Below, one piece after another: positions 19,582-28,140 of a stretch of 64,000 nucleotides of DNA. Positions within the stretch are counted from its first letter, which is position 1. Each line of letters starts with the position of its first letter. The notes below the pieces were generated by a model. The model saw nothing but the letters and a program-made list of their open reading frames with translations, did no database searches and had not been told where the DNA came from. The position numbers were made by a program, and so were the translations under genes. This stretch comes from Alcanivorax sp. (GTDB taxonomy: Bacteria > Pseudomonadota > Gammaproteobacteria > Pseudomonadales > Alcanivoracaceae): assembly GCA_017794945.1 (NCBI GenBank), contig CP051239.1, positions 372,001-436,000 on the forward strand, written 5' to 3'.

Positions 19582-20258
19582 GCTGACTGCTCCAACCAGT
19601 CCAGGGCCTGCTCCGCGGCCTGCTGTTCCGCGCGGCGACGACTGGCGCCGCTGGCGGTGAACCGCCGGGACAGGTCCGGCAGGCTGCAGGCCACTTCGAA
19701 AGTCTGTTTCGGCGCCTGTCCGGTCACCGACAGCACTTCGTAGGCGGGTAACTCATGCTTGCGCGCTTGCAGCCACTCCTGCAAGCGGGTTTTGGCATCC
19801 TTGCGCACGCTCTGCGGGGAAATCTGCTCCAGGCGCTGGGCGAACCATTTCAGCACCACGTCGCGGCAGGCGTCTTCGCCGCCGTCGATGACGATGGCGC
19901 CGATCAGGGCTTCCAGGGCGTCGGCTAGGATGGAATCACGGCGGTTGCCACCGCTTTTCAACTCGCCGCCGCCGAGAATCAGGTATTCGCCCACTCCCAG
20001 TTCGCGGGCCACTTCCGCCAGGGTCTGGCCGCGCACCAGAAAGGCGCGCATGCGGGTGAGCTGGCCTTCGGCGGCTTCCGGGAAGCGGTGAAAAATTTCC
20101 GAGGAAATAATCAGGCTGAGCTGGGAGTCGCCAAGGAACTCGAGCCGTTCGTTGTTACGGCGGCGGCTGACGCTGCGGTGGCTCAGCGCCAGTTGCAGCA
20201 GCGCCGGATCCTTGAACTGATAACCGAGACGGCGGGCAAGACGATCCAGATCATCCAT
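19578..20258 (-). CDS. rnc: Ribonuclease III
   Basis: A 226-residue dsRNA endonuclease that processes rRNA precursors and structured mRNAs. The catalytic signature [10 protein letters not shown] (residues 36-45; Glu40, Asp44) and the second metal-binding segment [14 protein letters not shown] (Asp113, Glu116) are present. The C-terminal dsRNA-binding domain begins about 150 ([20 protein letters not shown]) and ends [18 protein letters not shown]. Length equals E. coli RNase III (226). The start overlaps the DUF4845 stop by one base and the stop overlaps the era start, so translation is coupled along the operon. Confidence 0.96.
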   Translation of the reverse strand: MDDLDRLARRLGYQFKDPALLQLALSHRSVSRRRNNERLEFLGDSQLSLIISSEIFHRFPEAAEGQLTRMRAFLVRGQTLAEVARELGVGEYLILGGGELKSGGNRRDSILADALEALIGAIVIDGGEDACRDVVLKWFAQRLEQISPQSVRKDAKTRLQEWLQARKHELPAYEVLSVTGQAPKQTFEVACSLPDLSRRFTASGASRRRAEQQAAEQALDWLEQSA

Positions 20259-20638
20259 TACTGACCAATATTCTTGCTGAAGGTGTGGTCGAACGCCATC
20301 ACCACGAAGACGTTGTAGAACATCGGCTCGCGGACTTCGTAATCGACGCCCACGGACAACTGCCCGCCGGCTTTCTGGATATCCAGATCACGCACGCCAA
20401 TGGCGTTCACCTGGTTGATGGTGAAGCGCTTGCCGATGGCGTCGTAGACCTCGCGCTCGGACATCAGCGCGGTCTTGCTGTCGGACAGCACCGAATTGAT
20501 CGCCGAGCGGATGGTGTTGTATTCCATGTAGGCGGGCACCATGCGGAACGCGGCGGTGCCGAACACCGCCAGGATGATCAGCACCACCACCCAGCCGATC
20601 AGGGAAAGCCCGCGCTGACGGGAAGGACCTGTAATCAT
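20258..20638 (-). CDS. DUF4845 membrane protein
   Basis: A 126-residue protein with one N-terminal membrane span (GLSLIGWVVVLIILAVFGTAAFRM, about 10-33), resembling a pilin-like prepilin start but without a clear prepilin cleavage site, and a small soluble domain of the DUF4845 family. Function is unknown. The gene sits between lepB and rnc, as in Pseudomonas and many other gammaproteobacteria, and overlaps both neighbours by a few bases. Its conserved place suggests a role linked to export or RNA processing, but nothing in the sequence proves it. Confidence 0.88.
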   Translation of the reverse strand: MITGPSRQRGLSLIGWVVVLIILAVFGTAAFRMVPAYMEYNTIRSAINSVLSDSKTALMSEREVYDAIGKRFTINQVNAIGVRDLDIQKAGGQLSVGVDYEVREPMFYNVFVVMAFDHTFSKNIGQ

Positions 20639-21429
20639 TTTTCTGCCTCCACTTTATCGATCGCCCCATTACGGGAGAAGCTCGGCCAGGAAAAGATCGG
20701 GTCCCAGTGCATCCAGATCAGGAAGGCTTCCCCCACCACCAGATCCTCGGACACCACGCCCCAGAACCGGCTGTCGTTACTGTTATCCCGGTTGTCACCC
20801 ATCACGAAGTAGCTGCCCTCGGGCACCTGCCATTCCCCCTGGGTGCGCTTCGGGATCATCGCCTCGCCGCTGTACGGATTGACCCGCCCTTCCTGCCAGA
20901 TCAAATGCGGTTGATCGCCCAGAATCTCGACGTATTCACGGCGCCACACCTGTGAGTTGCGCTCGCGGCCGACCAGCTCGCGGGGCACCGCCTCGCCGTT
21001 CACATAGAGCACGTTGTCACGCACCGCGATGCGGTCGCCGGGCAGCCCCACTACCCGCTTGATGAAGTTCTGCCCGGTGTCCTCCGGGTACTTGAACACC
21101 ATCACGTCGCCGCGCTCCGGTTCGCCCAGCGGGATGATCTTGGTGTTGGTCACCGGCAGACGCAGCCCGTAGGAGAACTTGTTGACCAGAATAAAATCAT
21201 GAACTTTGAGGGTCGGCAACATGGAACCGGAGGGAATGGTGAACGGCTCGACAATAAAAGAGCGAATCACCAGCACGATGAACAGCACCGAAATCAGCGA
21301 GTTGGAGGTCTCCACCGTGTTGCCGATCATGCCCTTGCGCTGGCGCAGCTTGAGCGCTTTGTCCGCCAGCCAGATGATTACCGTGACGAACAGCGCCAGG
21401 GTCAGCCACATTCCCACATCGATATCCAT
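20635..21429 (-). CDS. lepB: Signal peptidase I
   Basis: A 264-residue inner-membrane serine protease that cleaves signal peptides. Two N-terminal membrane spans (about 6-22 and 45-61) precede the catalytic blocks: TIPSGSMLPTL with nucleophile Ser69, NFIKRVVGLPGD with general base Lys124, and the conserved MGDNRDNSNDSRFWG box. Length is typical of Pseudomonas-type LepB. It lies directly behind lepA (one stop-to-start gap of under 1 codon) and overlaps DUF4845 by 4 bases, giving the standard lepA-lepB-rnc-era operon. Confidence 0.96.
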   Translation of the reverse strand: MDIDVGMWLTLALFVTVIIWLADKALKLRQRKGMIGNTVETSNSLISVLFIVLVIRSFIVEPFTIPSGSMLPTLKVHDFILVNKFSYGLRLPVTNTKIIPLGEPERGDVMVFKYPEDTGQNFIKRVVGLPGDRIAVRDNVLYVNGEAVPRELVGRERNSQVWRREYVEILGDQPHLIWQEGRVNPYSGEAMIPKRTQGEWQVPEGSYFVMGDNRDNSNDSRFWGVVSEDLVVGEAFLIWMHWDPIFSWPSFSRNGAIDKVEAEK

Positions 21430-23229
21430 TTAGTCGTTCACCTTGAGTACGGCCAGGAAGGCGGCCTGGGGGATTTCCACGTTACCCACCTGCTTCATGC
21501 GCTTTTTGCCTTCTTTCTGTTTCTGCAGCAGCTTCTTCTTCCGCGACACATCGCCGCCGTAACACTTGGCGGTGACGTTCTTGCGCAGCGCCTTGACGGT
21601 CTGGCGGGCGATGATCTTGCTGCCGATGGCGGCCTGAATGGCCACATCGAACATCTGCCGCGGCACCAGCTCCTTCATCTTCTCGATCAGGGCGCGGCCG
21701 CGATGGGCGGACTGATCCAGGTGGCAGATCATCGCCAGGGCGTCGACCTTGTCGCCGTTGATCAGCACGTCCACCTTCACCAGCTTGGTGTCCTGGAACC
21801 GCTCGAAGGAGTATTCCAGCGACGCGTAGCCGCGGCTGGCGGACTTCAGACGGTCGAAGAAATCCAGCACCACTTCCGCCATCGGGATGTCGTAGGTGAG
21901 CGCGATCTGCTTGCCCAGGAACTGCATGTTGATCTGGTCGCCCCGGCGTTCGGTGCACAGCGTGATCACATTGCCCACGTATTCCTGCGGCACCAGGATA
22001 TTGACCCGCGCGATGGGTTCGCGGAATTCCTCGATCAGGTTGCTGTCCGGCAGCGACGACGGGTTGTCCACGTAGAGGGTGGAGCCGTCGTTAAGGATCA
22101 GCTCGTAGACCACGGTGGGCGCGGTGGTGATCAGGTCCAGGTCGTATTCGCGTTCCAGGCGCTCATGGATGATCTCCATATGCAGCATGCCCAGAAAGCC
22201 CACGCGGAAGCCGAAACCGAGGGCGTCGGAACTTTCCGGCTCGTAAAACAGCGAGGCGTCGTTGAGCGCCAGCTTGGAGAGCGCGTCGCGGAAGTCCTCG
22301 TAGTCGTCCGCGTTGACCGGGAACATGCCGGCGTACACCTGCGGCTTGACCTTCTTGAAGCCGGGCAGCATTTCCACGTCCGGCGTCTTGGCGTGGGTCA
22401 GGGTGTCGCCCACCGGCGCGCCGTGGATGTCCTTGATGGTGGCGCTCACCCAGCCCACCTCGCCGGCTTCCAGAATGTCGGTCTCCTTACGCTTGGGGGT
22501 AAACACGCCCAGGCTGTCGACCACGTGGTTCTGGCCGGTGGATTTAACGTGGATCTTGTCGCCCTTCTTCAGGCGGCCGTAACGGATCCGCACCAGCGAG
22601 ATCACGCCCATGTAGTTATCGAACCAGGAGTCGATGATCAGCGCCTGCAGCCGGGCGTCACGTTCGCCGGCCGGCGGCGGAATGCGCTCCACCAGCTGCT
22701 CGAGCAGATCGTCCACGCCGAGGCCGGTCTTGGCCGACACATGGCAGGCGTCGGTGGCGTCCAGACCGATGATTTCCTCGATTTCCTCGGCGACGCGGTC
22801 CGGCTCCGCCTGGGGCAGATCCACCTTGTTGAGCACCGGCAGCACCTCCAGGTCCTGCTCGATGGCGGTGTAGCAGTTGCCCACCGACTGCGCTTCCACG
22901 CCCTGGGCGGCGTCCACCACCAGCAGCGCGCCCTCGCAGGCGGCCAGGGAACGGGACACCTCATAGGAGAAGTCCACATGGCCGGGTGTGTCGATAAAGT
23001 TGAGCTGGTAGGTCTCACCATTGCGGGCGGTGTAGTAGAGCGTCACGCTCTGCGCCTTGATGGTGATGCCGCGCTCGCGCTCCAGATCCATGGAATCCAG
23101 CACCTGCTCCTTGAGCTCGCGGTCGGACAGCCCGCCGCAAACCTGAATGAAGCGGTCCGCCAGGGTGGATTTGCCGTGATCAATGTGCGCGATGATGGAG
23201 AAATTGCGAATGTGCGTAATGTCGGTCAC
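21430..23229 (-). CDS. lepA: Elongation factor 4 (LepA)
   Basis: A 599-residue translational GTPase that acts on ribosomes under stress and during initiation or assembly. The G domain has [13 protein letters not shown] (G1, residues 14-26), DTPGHVDF (G3) and NKVDLPQ (G4). EF-G-like domains II, III and V follow, then the LepA-specific C-terminal domain, with the conserved basic end [21 protein letters not shown]. Length equals E. coli LepA (599). It heads the minus-strand operon lepA-lepB-DUF4845-rnc-era. A 543-base repeat-filled gap separates it from mucD upstream. Confidence 0.97.
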   Translation of the reverse strand: MTDITHIRNFSIIAHIDHGKSTLADRFIQVCGGLSDRELKEQVLDSMDLERERGITIKAQSVTLYYTARNGETYQLNFIDTPGHVDFSYEVSRSLAACEGALLVVDAAQGVEAQSVGNCYTAIEQDLEVLPVLNKVDLPQAEPDRVAEEIEEIIGLDATDACHVSAKTGLGVDDLLEQLVERIPPPAGERDARLQALIIDSWFDNYMGVISLVRIRYGRLKKGDKIHVKSTGQNHVVDSLGVFTPKRKETDILEAGEVGWVSATIKDIHGAPVGDTLTHAKTPDVEMLPGFKKVKPQVYAGMFPVNADDYEDFRDALSKLALNDASLFYEPESSDALGFGFRVGFLGMLHMEIIHERLEREYDLDLITTAPTVVYELILNDGSTLYVDNPSSLPDSNLIEEFREPIARVNILVPQEYVGNVITLCTERRGDQINMQFLGKQIALTYDIPMAEVVLDFFDRLKSASRGYASLEYSFERFQDTKLVKVDVLINGDKVDALAMICHLDQSAHRGRALIEKMKELVPRQMFDVAIQAAIGSKIIARQTVKALRKNVTAKCYGGDVSRKKKLLQKQKEGKKRMKQVGNVEIPQAAFLAVLKVND

Positions 23230-23344
23230 GTATACCCGCCAGAGCCGGAAATGAAAGAAGACACAATGGAGCGCGATTCTAGCGGATTAGGGCGCCAGTG
23301 GATAATCCCCTGTATTGGGGCGCCTTTCCCTCCAGACGGGCCGC

Positions 23345-23454
23345 CCCGGGATCGGGTGTGCCCGTCCAGGACACGCTGCAAGTACATCCCTGTAAGCTCG
23401 ACTTTGGCCATCCCTGGCCAAAGTCGGTCCTGGACGGGCACACCCGATCCCGGG
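23345..23454 (+). repeat. Nested-hairpin repeat, copy 1
   Basis: Perfect 28-bp inverted arms at 23345-23372 and 23427-23454 (CCCGGGATCGGGTGTGCCCG... and its complement) enclose a conserved core, ACGCTGCAAGTACATCCCTG then TAAGCTCG, and an inner 11-bp hairpin (GACTTTGGCCA/TGGCCAAAGTC, 23400-23425). Copy 2 shares the core but has entirely different arms, so arms and core vary independently. Confidence 0.85.
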
Positions 23455-23497
23455 ACTCCTTGGGAAATTCACCACCATGGACGCCACGCAACTTGGT

Positions 23498-23526
23498 TTG
23501 TGGGAGCTTGCCCTGCAAGCGAAAGG
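23498..23526 (-). repeat. REP-like hairpin (copy 2)
   Basis: TTGTGGGAGCTTGCCCTGCA then AGCGAAAGG. It has the same GTGGGAGC head and GCAAGC-type stem as the other REP copies, in minus orientation relative to copy 1. Confidence 0.7.
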
Positions 23527-23620
23527 CCGGCCCCGCCGACCGGCAGGATCCCAGAAACCGAGCTTCGTAGAATGGGCCGGGTGGTGTTTCTGGCCCGGGG
23601 CGGTGACAGCTTCGCATCAG

Positions 23621-23730
23621 CGAAGCGCCGGGCAGGGCTGCCCAGGACCGTGTTTGGCCAGGGACGGCCAAACACGAGCCTACAGGGATGTACTCGCGGC
23701 GTGTCCTGGGCAGCCCTGCCCGGCGCCTCG
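23621..23730 (-). repeat. Nested-hairpin repeat, copy 2
   Basis: Arms at 23625-23648 and 23703-23726 are perfect 24-bp inverted repeats (GCGCCGGGCAGGGCTGCCCA...), extendable to 28 bp with one mismatch. On the minus strand the core reads ACGCCGCGAGTACATCCCTG then TAGGCTCG, followed by an inner hairpin CGTGTTTGGCC/GGCCAAACACG (23649-23676). It is the same architecture as copy 1 in reverse orientation, with unrelated arms. Confidence 0.85.
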
Positions 23731-23772
23731 CCCTGGCTGGAGAGCCCCGCCTCCCGACAGGCGCCGCCGAAC

Positions 23773-25257
23773 TCAGAGCTTGATGGCGACGAAGCGGGCG
23801 TTGCCGTCGCGGTTGACCAGTGCCGGCACGGTACCCTCCTCGGGCAGGTCGGCGGCGATCTCGCGGTAGGCGTCCAGATCCTTGACCGGCTCGCCATTGA
23901 GGCTCACCAGCAGGTCACCACTGCTCAGCCCGGCGCGGGCGGCGGGGCCGTCCTGGACGCCGGTGATCACCACGCCATGGTCGGCCTTAACCCGCGCCAG
24001 CTCGGCGGCGCTGGCGGCGCGCACTTCCAGGCCCAGCTTGTCGGCCTCGCCCTGGGCCTGGTCCGGCTGGCCGGCCATGCCCGCCTGGGGATTGTCCGGC
24101 AGTTCGCCGACGGTCACTTCCAGGGTTTTCTCGTCACCATCGCGCACCACGGTCATTTCCGCCTCGGTGCCGGCCTTGAGCGCGCCCACCCACTTGGGCA
24201 GCTGCGAGGAGCGCTGAATCTCGCGGCCGTTGAAGGCAATGATCACGTCGCCGGGCTCAAGGCCCGCTTCCGCCGCCGGCGACCCGCTTTGCACCTGGGC
24301 GACCAGAGCGCCCATGGGCTTATCCAGGCCGAAGGATTCGGCCAGGTCGCGGTCCACTTCCTGGATCAGCACGCCCAGCCAGCCGCGGCTGACTTCGCCG
24401 GTTTCCTTGAGCTGGTCGGCCACGTCCATGGCCAGGTCGATGGGAATGGCGAAGCTCAGGCCCATATAGCCACCGGAGCGGCTGACGATCTGCGAATTGA
24501 TGCCAACCACCTGGCCGTTCAGGTTGAACAGCGGACCGCCGCTGTTACCCGGGTTGATGGCCACGTCGGTCTGAATGAAGGGCACGTAGTTGTCGGTGGG
24601 CAGGCTGCGGCCCTTGGCGCTGACGATACCGGCGGTCACCGAGCTGTCGAAACCGAACGGCGCGCCGATCGCGAGCACCCATTCGCCCACCTGGAGGTCG
24701 TCGGAGGAGCCGATGTCCACCACCGGCAGGTCGCTGGCGTCCACCTTGATCAGGGCCAGGTCGCTCTGCGGATCGGAGCCGATCAGCTCGGCGTCCAGTT
24801 CGCGGCGGTCCTGCAGACGCACCACGATCTCGTCCGCCTCGCCGACCACGTGGTAGTTGGTCAGCACATAGCCGTCACTGGAAATAATGAAGCCGGAACC
24901 CAGCGACTCCACTTCGGAACGGGGGGCCGGCGCGCCGCCGGGGCCGCCCGGGCCGCCGCCGAACTCATCGAAGAAGCGGCGGAACATTTCGGGCAACTGG
25001 TCCAGTTGCGACGGCTGGCTGCGCTCGCGGCGGGTGACGGTGCTGATATTGACCACCGCCGGCGCTTCTTTCTTCACCAGGGCGGTGAAGTCCGGCAGGC
25101 CTGTGACCAGCGGCTCGCCGCCGGCGTCGGCGCGCGCCGGTGCCGTGTCGTGGTTGTCACCGGCGTCCTGTCTGGTGGTGTTTTCGGTGTCCTGGCCGCA
25201 GGCGGCGAGCACGCCGGCCAGCGCCAGCGTCAACAGAATACGAGGCATTATCCCCAT
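23773..25257 (-). CDS. mucD: Periplasmic serine protease MucD (DegP/HtrA family)
   Basis: A 494-residue envelope quality-control protease. The trypsin-like domain carries the His-Asp-Ser triad in LTNYHVVGEAD, QSDLALIKVD and INPGNSGGPLFN. Two PDZ domains follow (from about 295 and 410; RGWLGVLIQEVDRD, and a second with ITGVQDGPAARAGLSSGD). The N-terminus MGIMPRILLTLALAGVLAACGQD has a lipobox-like LAAC, so it may be a lipoprotein instead of freely periplasmic. It is the last gene of the sigma-E operon rpoE-rseA-rseB-rseC-mucD, as in Pseudomonas algU-mucABCD, where it dampens the envelope-stress response. Confidence 0.94.
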   Translation of the reverse strand: MGIMPRILLTLALAGVLAACGQDTENTTRQDAGDNHDTAPARADAGGEPLVTGLPDFTALVKKEAPAVVNISTVTRRERSQPSQLDQLPEMFRRFFDEFGGGPGGPGGAPAPRSEVESLGSGFIISSDGYVLTNYHVVGEADEIVVRLQDRRELDAELIGSDPQSDLALIKVDASDLPVVDIGSSDDLQVGEWVLAIGAPFGFDSSVTAGIVSAKGRSLPTDNYVPFIQTDVAINPGNSGGPLFNLNGQVVGINSQIVSRSGGYMGLSFAIPIDLAMDVADQLKETGEVSRGWLGVLIQEVDRDLAESFGLDKPMGALVAQVQSGSPAAEAGLEPGDVIIAFNGREIQRSSQLPKWVGALKAGTEAEMTVVRDGDEKTLEVTVGELPDNPQAGMAGQPDQAQGEADKLGLEVRAASAAELARVKADHGVVITGVQDGPAARAGLSSGDLLVSLNGEPVKDLDAYREIAADLPEEGTVPALVNRDGNARFVAIKL

Positions 25258-25298
25258 GGAAAGGCTCCCTTCTAACCGGTTCTCGGTTCAGGCCGGGG

Positions 25299-25790
25299 TC
25301 AGCGCGCGGGCCGCACCCGGATCGTGGTTTCAGCGTCGGCGGCGCTGTCCGGGCGGCTCAGCACGCGCGGCTGGTAGCGCCCGGCGCCGGCGACGCGGCG
25401 ACCGTGCAGGCGGGTGATCAGGAAGCCCAGAAGCAGACCGCCGACGCCGAACAGCGCGGCGCCGTCCACGGCGCGCCCGGCCAGCGTCAGCGACAGCGCG
25501 TCGCCCAGCAGAGCGCCGCCGAACAGCAGCGCCAGCGGCAGGGCGTACACCCAGAGGGCGCCGTAGAGCACGGCTTGTTCCGGTACCCCGATTACCACCG
25601 GGTCACCGTCGCGAAAACTCAGGTCGGTGACCACCCGCAGGCGGGCGCGCTGGCCCGCGGCCTGGCGGTTGATCACGCTGTGCCCGCAGCCCTGGCGGGC
25701 CTGGCACGACGAGCAGGTGCCGGCGCGCACCGTTTCCACCCAGATCGCCCCGGGTTCACGGGCCACCACGCGCCCCTGCTCTTCTATCAT
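25299..25790 (-). CDS. rseC: RseC/MucC family positive regulator of sigma-E
   Basis: A 163-residue inner-membrane protein. An N-terminal cytosolic segment carries the cysteine cluster TCSSCQARQGCGH (residues 25-37), followed by a small soluble part and two membrane spans (about 80-100 and 107-127). In E. coli RseC modulates sigma-E activity and SoxR reduction; the cysteines suggest an Fe-S or redox role. It is placed between rseB and mucD, all on the minus strand with short gaps. Confidence 0.88.
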   Translation of the reverse strand: MIEEQGRVVAREPGAIWVETVRAGTCSSCQARQGCGHSVINRQAAGQRARLRVVTDLSFRDGDPVVIGVPEQAVLYGALWVYALPLALLFGGALLGDALSLTLAGRAVDGAALFGVGGLLLGFLITRLHGRRVAGAGRYQPRVLSRPDSAADAETTIRVRPAR

Positions 25791-25806
25791 GGCCGCGGCG
25801 CCTCGA

Positions 25807-26781
25807 TCATGACCGTTTATCGGTGGCGCGAATCACCACCGCTTCCATGATCCGTTCGGCGGTGGGCTGCGGAATCTCGCCCACCAGGGTCATCAGGTAA
25901 ATGCGCTCGTCCAGGTTCTGCACCCGGCTGATCGCCACGGTGGGGCCGACGCGGCTGACACCCTCTTCCACCTGATCACTGGCCACGCTCTCCACGAACA
26001 GGGTAAAGGTGGCCAGGCCGTCGGTGTAGCTTTGCGCGGTGACCGGCTGGCGCAGGTCCGCCACCCGCCGCCAGTCGCGGTCGGCGGCTTCAAAGCCGGA
26101 CGGCAGCCAGCCGGCTTCCACGTGCACGCGCTCGGAGCTGGCCGCGGCCACGCTCTCCAGGGAACGCTCGGCGATCACCTTGGGCAGTTGAAAGTCGGCG
26201 CGCTTAAGGCCCGGATCCAGATCCAGGGACACGAACTCGACGCGCTCCACGGCCAGGCCGCTGGCGTCCACCATTTCGGACTTCAGCAGCAGGCTGCTGT
26301 CACGGTCCACCCACAGCCGGTAGCCGTAGCGGTGGTTGTCCAGCGGCGCCACGCGCATGCGGGTGGTGACGCGGCCGGCCACGCGGCCGTCGCCGTCCAC
26401 CAGCACGTTGTATTGTTCGGGAATCGATGAGGACAGGCGGTCGCGGAACGCCAGCAGGCCGGTGTCGTTGTCGTTGATGCGGGTCAGGGTGCCGTTGGGG
26501 TGCAGGCACACCACTTCATCGCCCAGTTGCAGCACTTCCACCAGGCGGCCGTCGAGGTGGGTGAGGCGCTGGTACTGTTTGCCGTCGATCACCGCATGGC
26601 TCAGTTCCATGGTGCTCACCTCGCCGCCCAGCTGATACAGGAAGCGCCCCCGGTATTGCAGCTGCTGGGAGGCTTCGGTCATCTCCTCCAGCAACGCCTG
26701 GGCAGGCGTGGCGTCGGCAAGCGCGACGGGTGCGGCGAGGGGGGCGGCCAGGGCGAGGCCGAGGGCGAGGGTCCGCATCAT
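25807..26781 (-). CDS. rseB: Sigma-E factor regulatory protein RseB/MucB
   Basis: A 324-residue periplasmic protein that binds the anti-sigma factor RseA/MucA and shields it from DegS/AlgW cleavage until mislocalised lipoproteins or LPS are sensed. The signal peptide is about residues 1-23 (cut after ALA). The N-terminal LolA-like domain follows (QLQYRGRFLYQLGGEVSTMELSH) and the C-terminal MucB/RseB domain starts near residue 215. It follows rseA with a 4-base gap. Length fits the family (about 318). Confidence 0.92.
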   Translation of the reverse strand: MMRTLALGLALAAPLAAPVALADATPAQALLEEMTEASQQLQYRGRFLYQLGGEVSTMELSHAVIDGKQYQRLTHLDGRLVEVLQLGDEVVCLHPNGTLTRINDNDTGLLAFRDRLSSSIPEQYNVLVDGDGRVAGRVTTRMRVAPLDNHRYGYRLWVDRDSSLLLKSEMVDASGLAVERVEFVSLDLDPGLKRADFQLPKVIAERSLESVAAASSERVHVEAGWLPSGFEAADRDWRRVADLRQPVTAQSYTDGLATFTLFVESVASDQVEEGVSRVGPTVAISRVQNLDERIYLMTLVGEIPQPTAERIMEAVVIRATDKRS

Positions 26782-26785
26782 TTCG

Positions 26786-27403
26786 TTAGCGTGCTCCGTT
26801 GCGGGCGTCCATGCTCACCAGGCGGGCGTAGGGCATCATGCCCTGGCTGCTGTGGCGAGCGGTGAATTCACTGTGGCGCAGCAGCATGGCGTTCACCCGC
26901 GGCTGGGCGGTGTTGACGGTGCTGGTGGCGCGCTCGCCCTGGCGGGCGCTCTGCGCCACCAGGGCGGTCTCACCGAACGGCCGCGTGAGGCGCTGCTCGG
27001 CGGCCACCGGGGTGGCGCCGATAGCGGCGCCGCCGGTCGGCGCGGCGCCGTCATTGGCGGCCATCACGGGCGCCGCCCCGCCGCCGGCGGGTACGCTCCA
27101 GTACTGCCAGCCGATCACGGTGGCGGCGGCCACGGAGGCGGCCACCGCCACCCGGGCAAAGCCACCCATCACGCCGGCCCGCTTGGCGGGCTTCGATTCC
27201 GCCGCCAGGGCGGCGGACAGCCGCGCGTTGAATGCCGGCGGCACTTCCCGGCTGGCGTGACCGCGCAGGGTATCGCTGGCCAGTTGCCAGCGGCCCAGGG
27301 TCGCGATGTCGGCCTGGTCCAGGTCACGCAACACGCGCCGGGTTTCCAGTTCGTTGGTTTCGCCGTCCAGGAAGGCGGAAAGCGCTTCGTAGTCCCTGTT
27401 CAT
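26786..27403 (-). CDS. rseA: Anti-sigma-E factor RseA/MucA
   Basis: A 205-residue single-pass inner-membrane protein. The N-terminal cytosolic domain (MNRDYEALSAFLDGETNELETRRVLRDL) binds sigma-E. A membrane span lies at about 90-106 (FARVAVAASVAAATVIGWQYW). The Ala/Gly-rich periplasmic part ends with the RseB-binding region. ATG 27403 is used because GAGGA precedes it and the N-terminus then matches the family; the frame is open upstream within rpoE but is not homologous. It is 4 bases after the rpoE stop, giving coupled expression of sigma and anti-sigma. Confidence 0.92.
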   Translation of the reverse strand: MNRDYEALSAFLDGETNELETRRVLRDLDQADIATLGRWQLASDTLRGHASREVPPAFNARLSAALAAESKPAKRAGVMGGFARVAVAASVAAATVIGWQYWSVPAGGGAAPVMAANDGAAPTGGAAIGATPVAAEQRLTRPFGETALVAQSARQGERATSTVNTAQPRVNAMLLRHSEFTARHSSQGMMPYARLVSMDARNGAR

Positions 27404-27407
27404 GTCC

Positions 27408-27992
27408 TCACCCTCTGTCGCCGCGCTGCGACCCGAGCAGGGGACGCACCGCTTCATCGATGGCTTCACGGGCCCGGAAAATGCGGGAACGAACGGTTCC
27501 CACCGGGCACTCCATGACCGCCGCGATATCCTCATAGCTGAGACCCTCGAATTCACGCAAGGTGACGGCGGTCTTCAGCTCCTGGGGCAGTTCCTCAATG
27601 GACTTGTGGATCACCGCCTCCAACTCATCGGACAACAGATGCGACTCCGGGGTTCCAATTTCATGGAGCAACTCCGCGCCACTGTACTGTTCCGCCTCGG
27701 CGGCATCCAGATCGGAGCCCGGCGGACGGCGGCTCAAGGACACCAGATGGTTTTTGGCGGTGTTCACGGCGATCCGGTAGAGCCAAGTGTAAAAAGCACT
27801 GTCGCCACGGAAGCGGGGCAGCGCGCGCCAGGCCTTGATAAACGCTTCCTGGGCGACGTCCTGGACCTCGTCGTGGTCACGCACATAGCGGCTGATCAGC
27901 GCGAAGATACGCTGCTGGTACTTGAGCACCAGCACCTCGAAGGCACGCTGATCGCCGGCCTTGGCTTTCTTGACCAACTGTTCGTCTGACAC
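27408..27992 (-). CDS. rpoE: RNA polymerase sigma factor RpoE/AlgU
   Basis: A 194-residue ECF sigma factor for the envelope-stress regulon. Sigma region 2 is RAFEVLVLKYQQRIFALISRYV through DVAQEAFIKAWRALPRFRGD; region 4 is TLREFEGLSYEDIAAVMECP with VGTVRSRIFRAR. The GTG start at 27992 (VSDEQLVKKAKAGDQ) gives the family length (193 in Pseudomonas AlgU); GGGAG lies just upstream. It is the first gene of the rpoE-rseA-rseB-rseC-mucD operon and is divergent from nadB. An autoregulatory sigma-E promoter is expected in 28000-28130, but I could not identify one with confidence. Confidence 0.96.
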   Translation of the reverse strand: MSDEQLVKKAKAGDQRAFEVLVLKYQQRIFALISRYVRDHDEVQDVAQEAFIKAWRALPRFRGDSAFYTWLYRIAVNTAKNHLVSLSRRPPGSDLDAAEAEQYSGAELLHEIGTPESHLLSDELEAVIHKSIEELPQELKTAVTLREFEGLSYEDIAAVMECPVGTVRSRIFRAREAIDEAVRPLLGSQRGDRG

Positions 27993-28140
27993 CGGGGCTC
28001 CCGTCAAGGTATCACTGTTCCCAGCCTGGCGGAGGGTAAAACGCGGTATTGTATCAGGTGTTCCACGGGCGGCTATACTAGCGCCTCCGGAAACACCGGT
28101 TTTCACATTGGTTCAACATTTCCCCAGCTAAAGAGGCTTC

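Larger units (their letters stand above)
23230..23772. other. Repeat-filled gap between mucD and lepA
   Basis: These 543 bases carry no credible gene; the open frames on both strands are short and lack homology. They hold two copies of a nested-hairpin repeat (23345-23454 and 23621-23730, in opposite orientation) and one REP-like hairpin (23498-23526). The lepA promoter should lie in the part nearest 23230, but I could not pick a convincing -35/-10 pair. Confidence 0.7.

Noticed and set aside
21199..25275. 1358-codon open frame opposite lepB, lepA and mucD
   Set aside because: Same antisense artefact; all real homology is on the minus strand.
28000..28140. Sigma-E autoregulatory promoter of rpoE
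   Set aside because: GGAACA occurs on the minus strand but no properly spaced TCTGA/TCAAA -10 element follows, so I do not report it as a feature.
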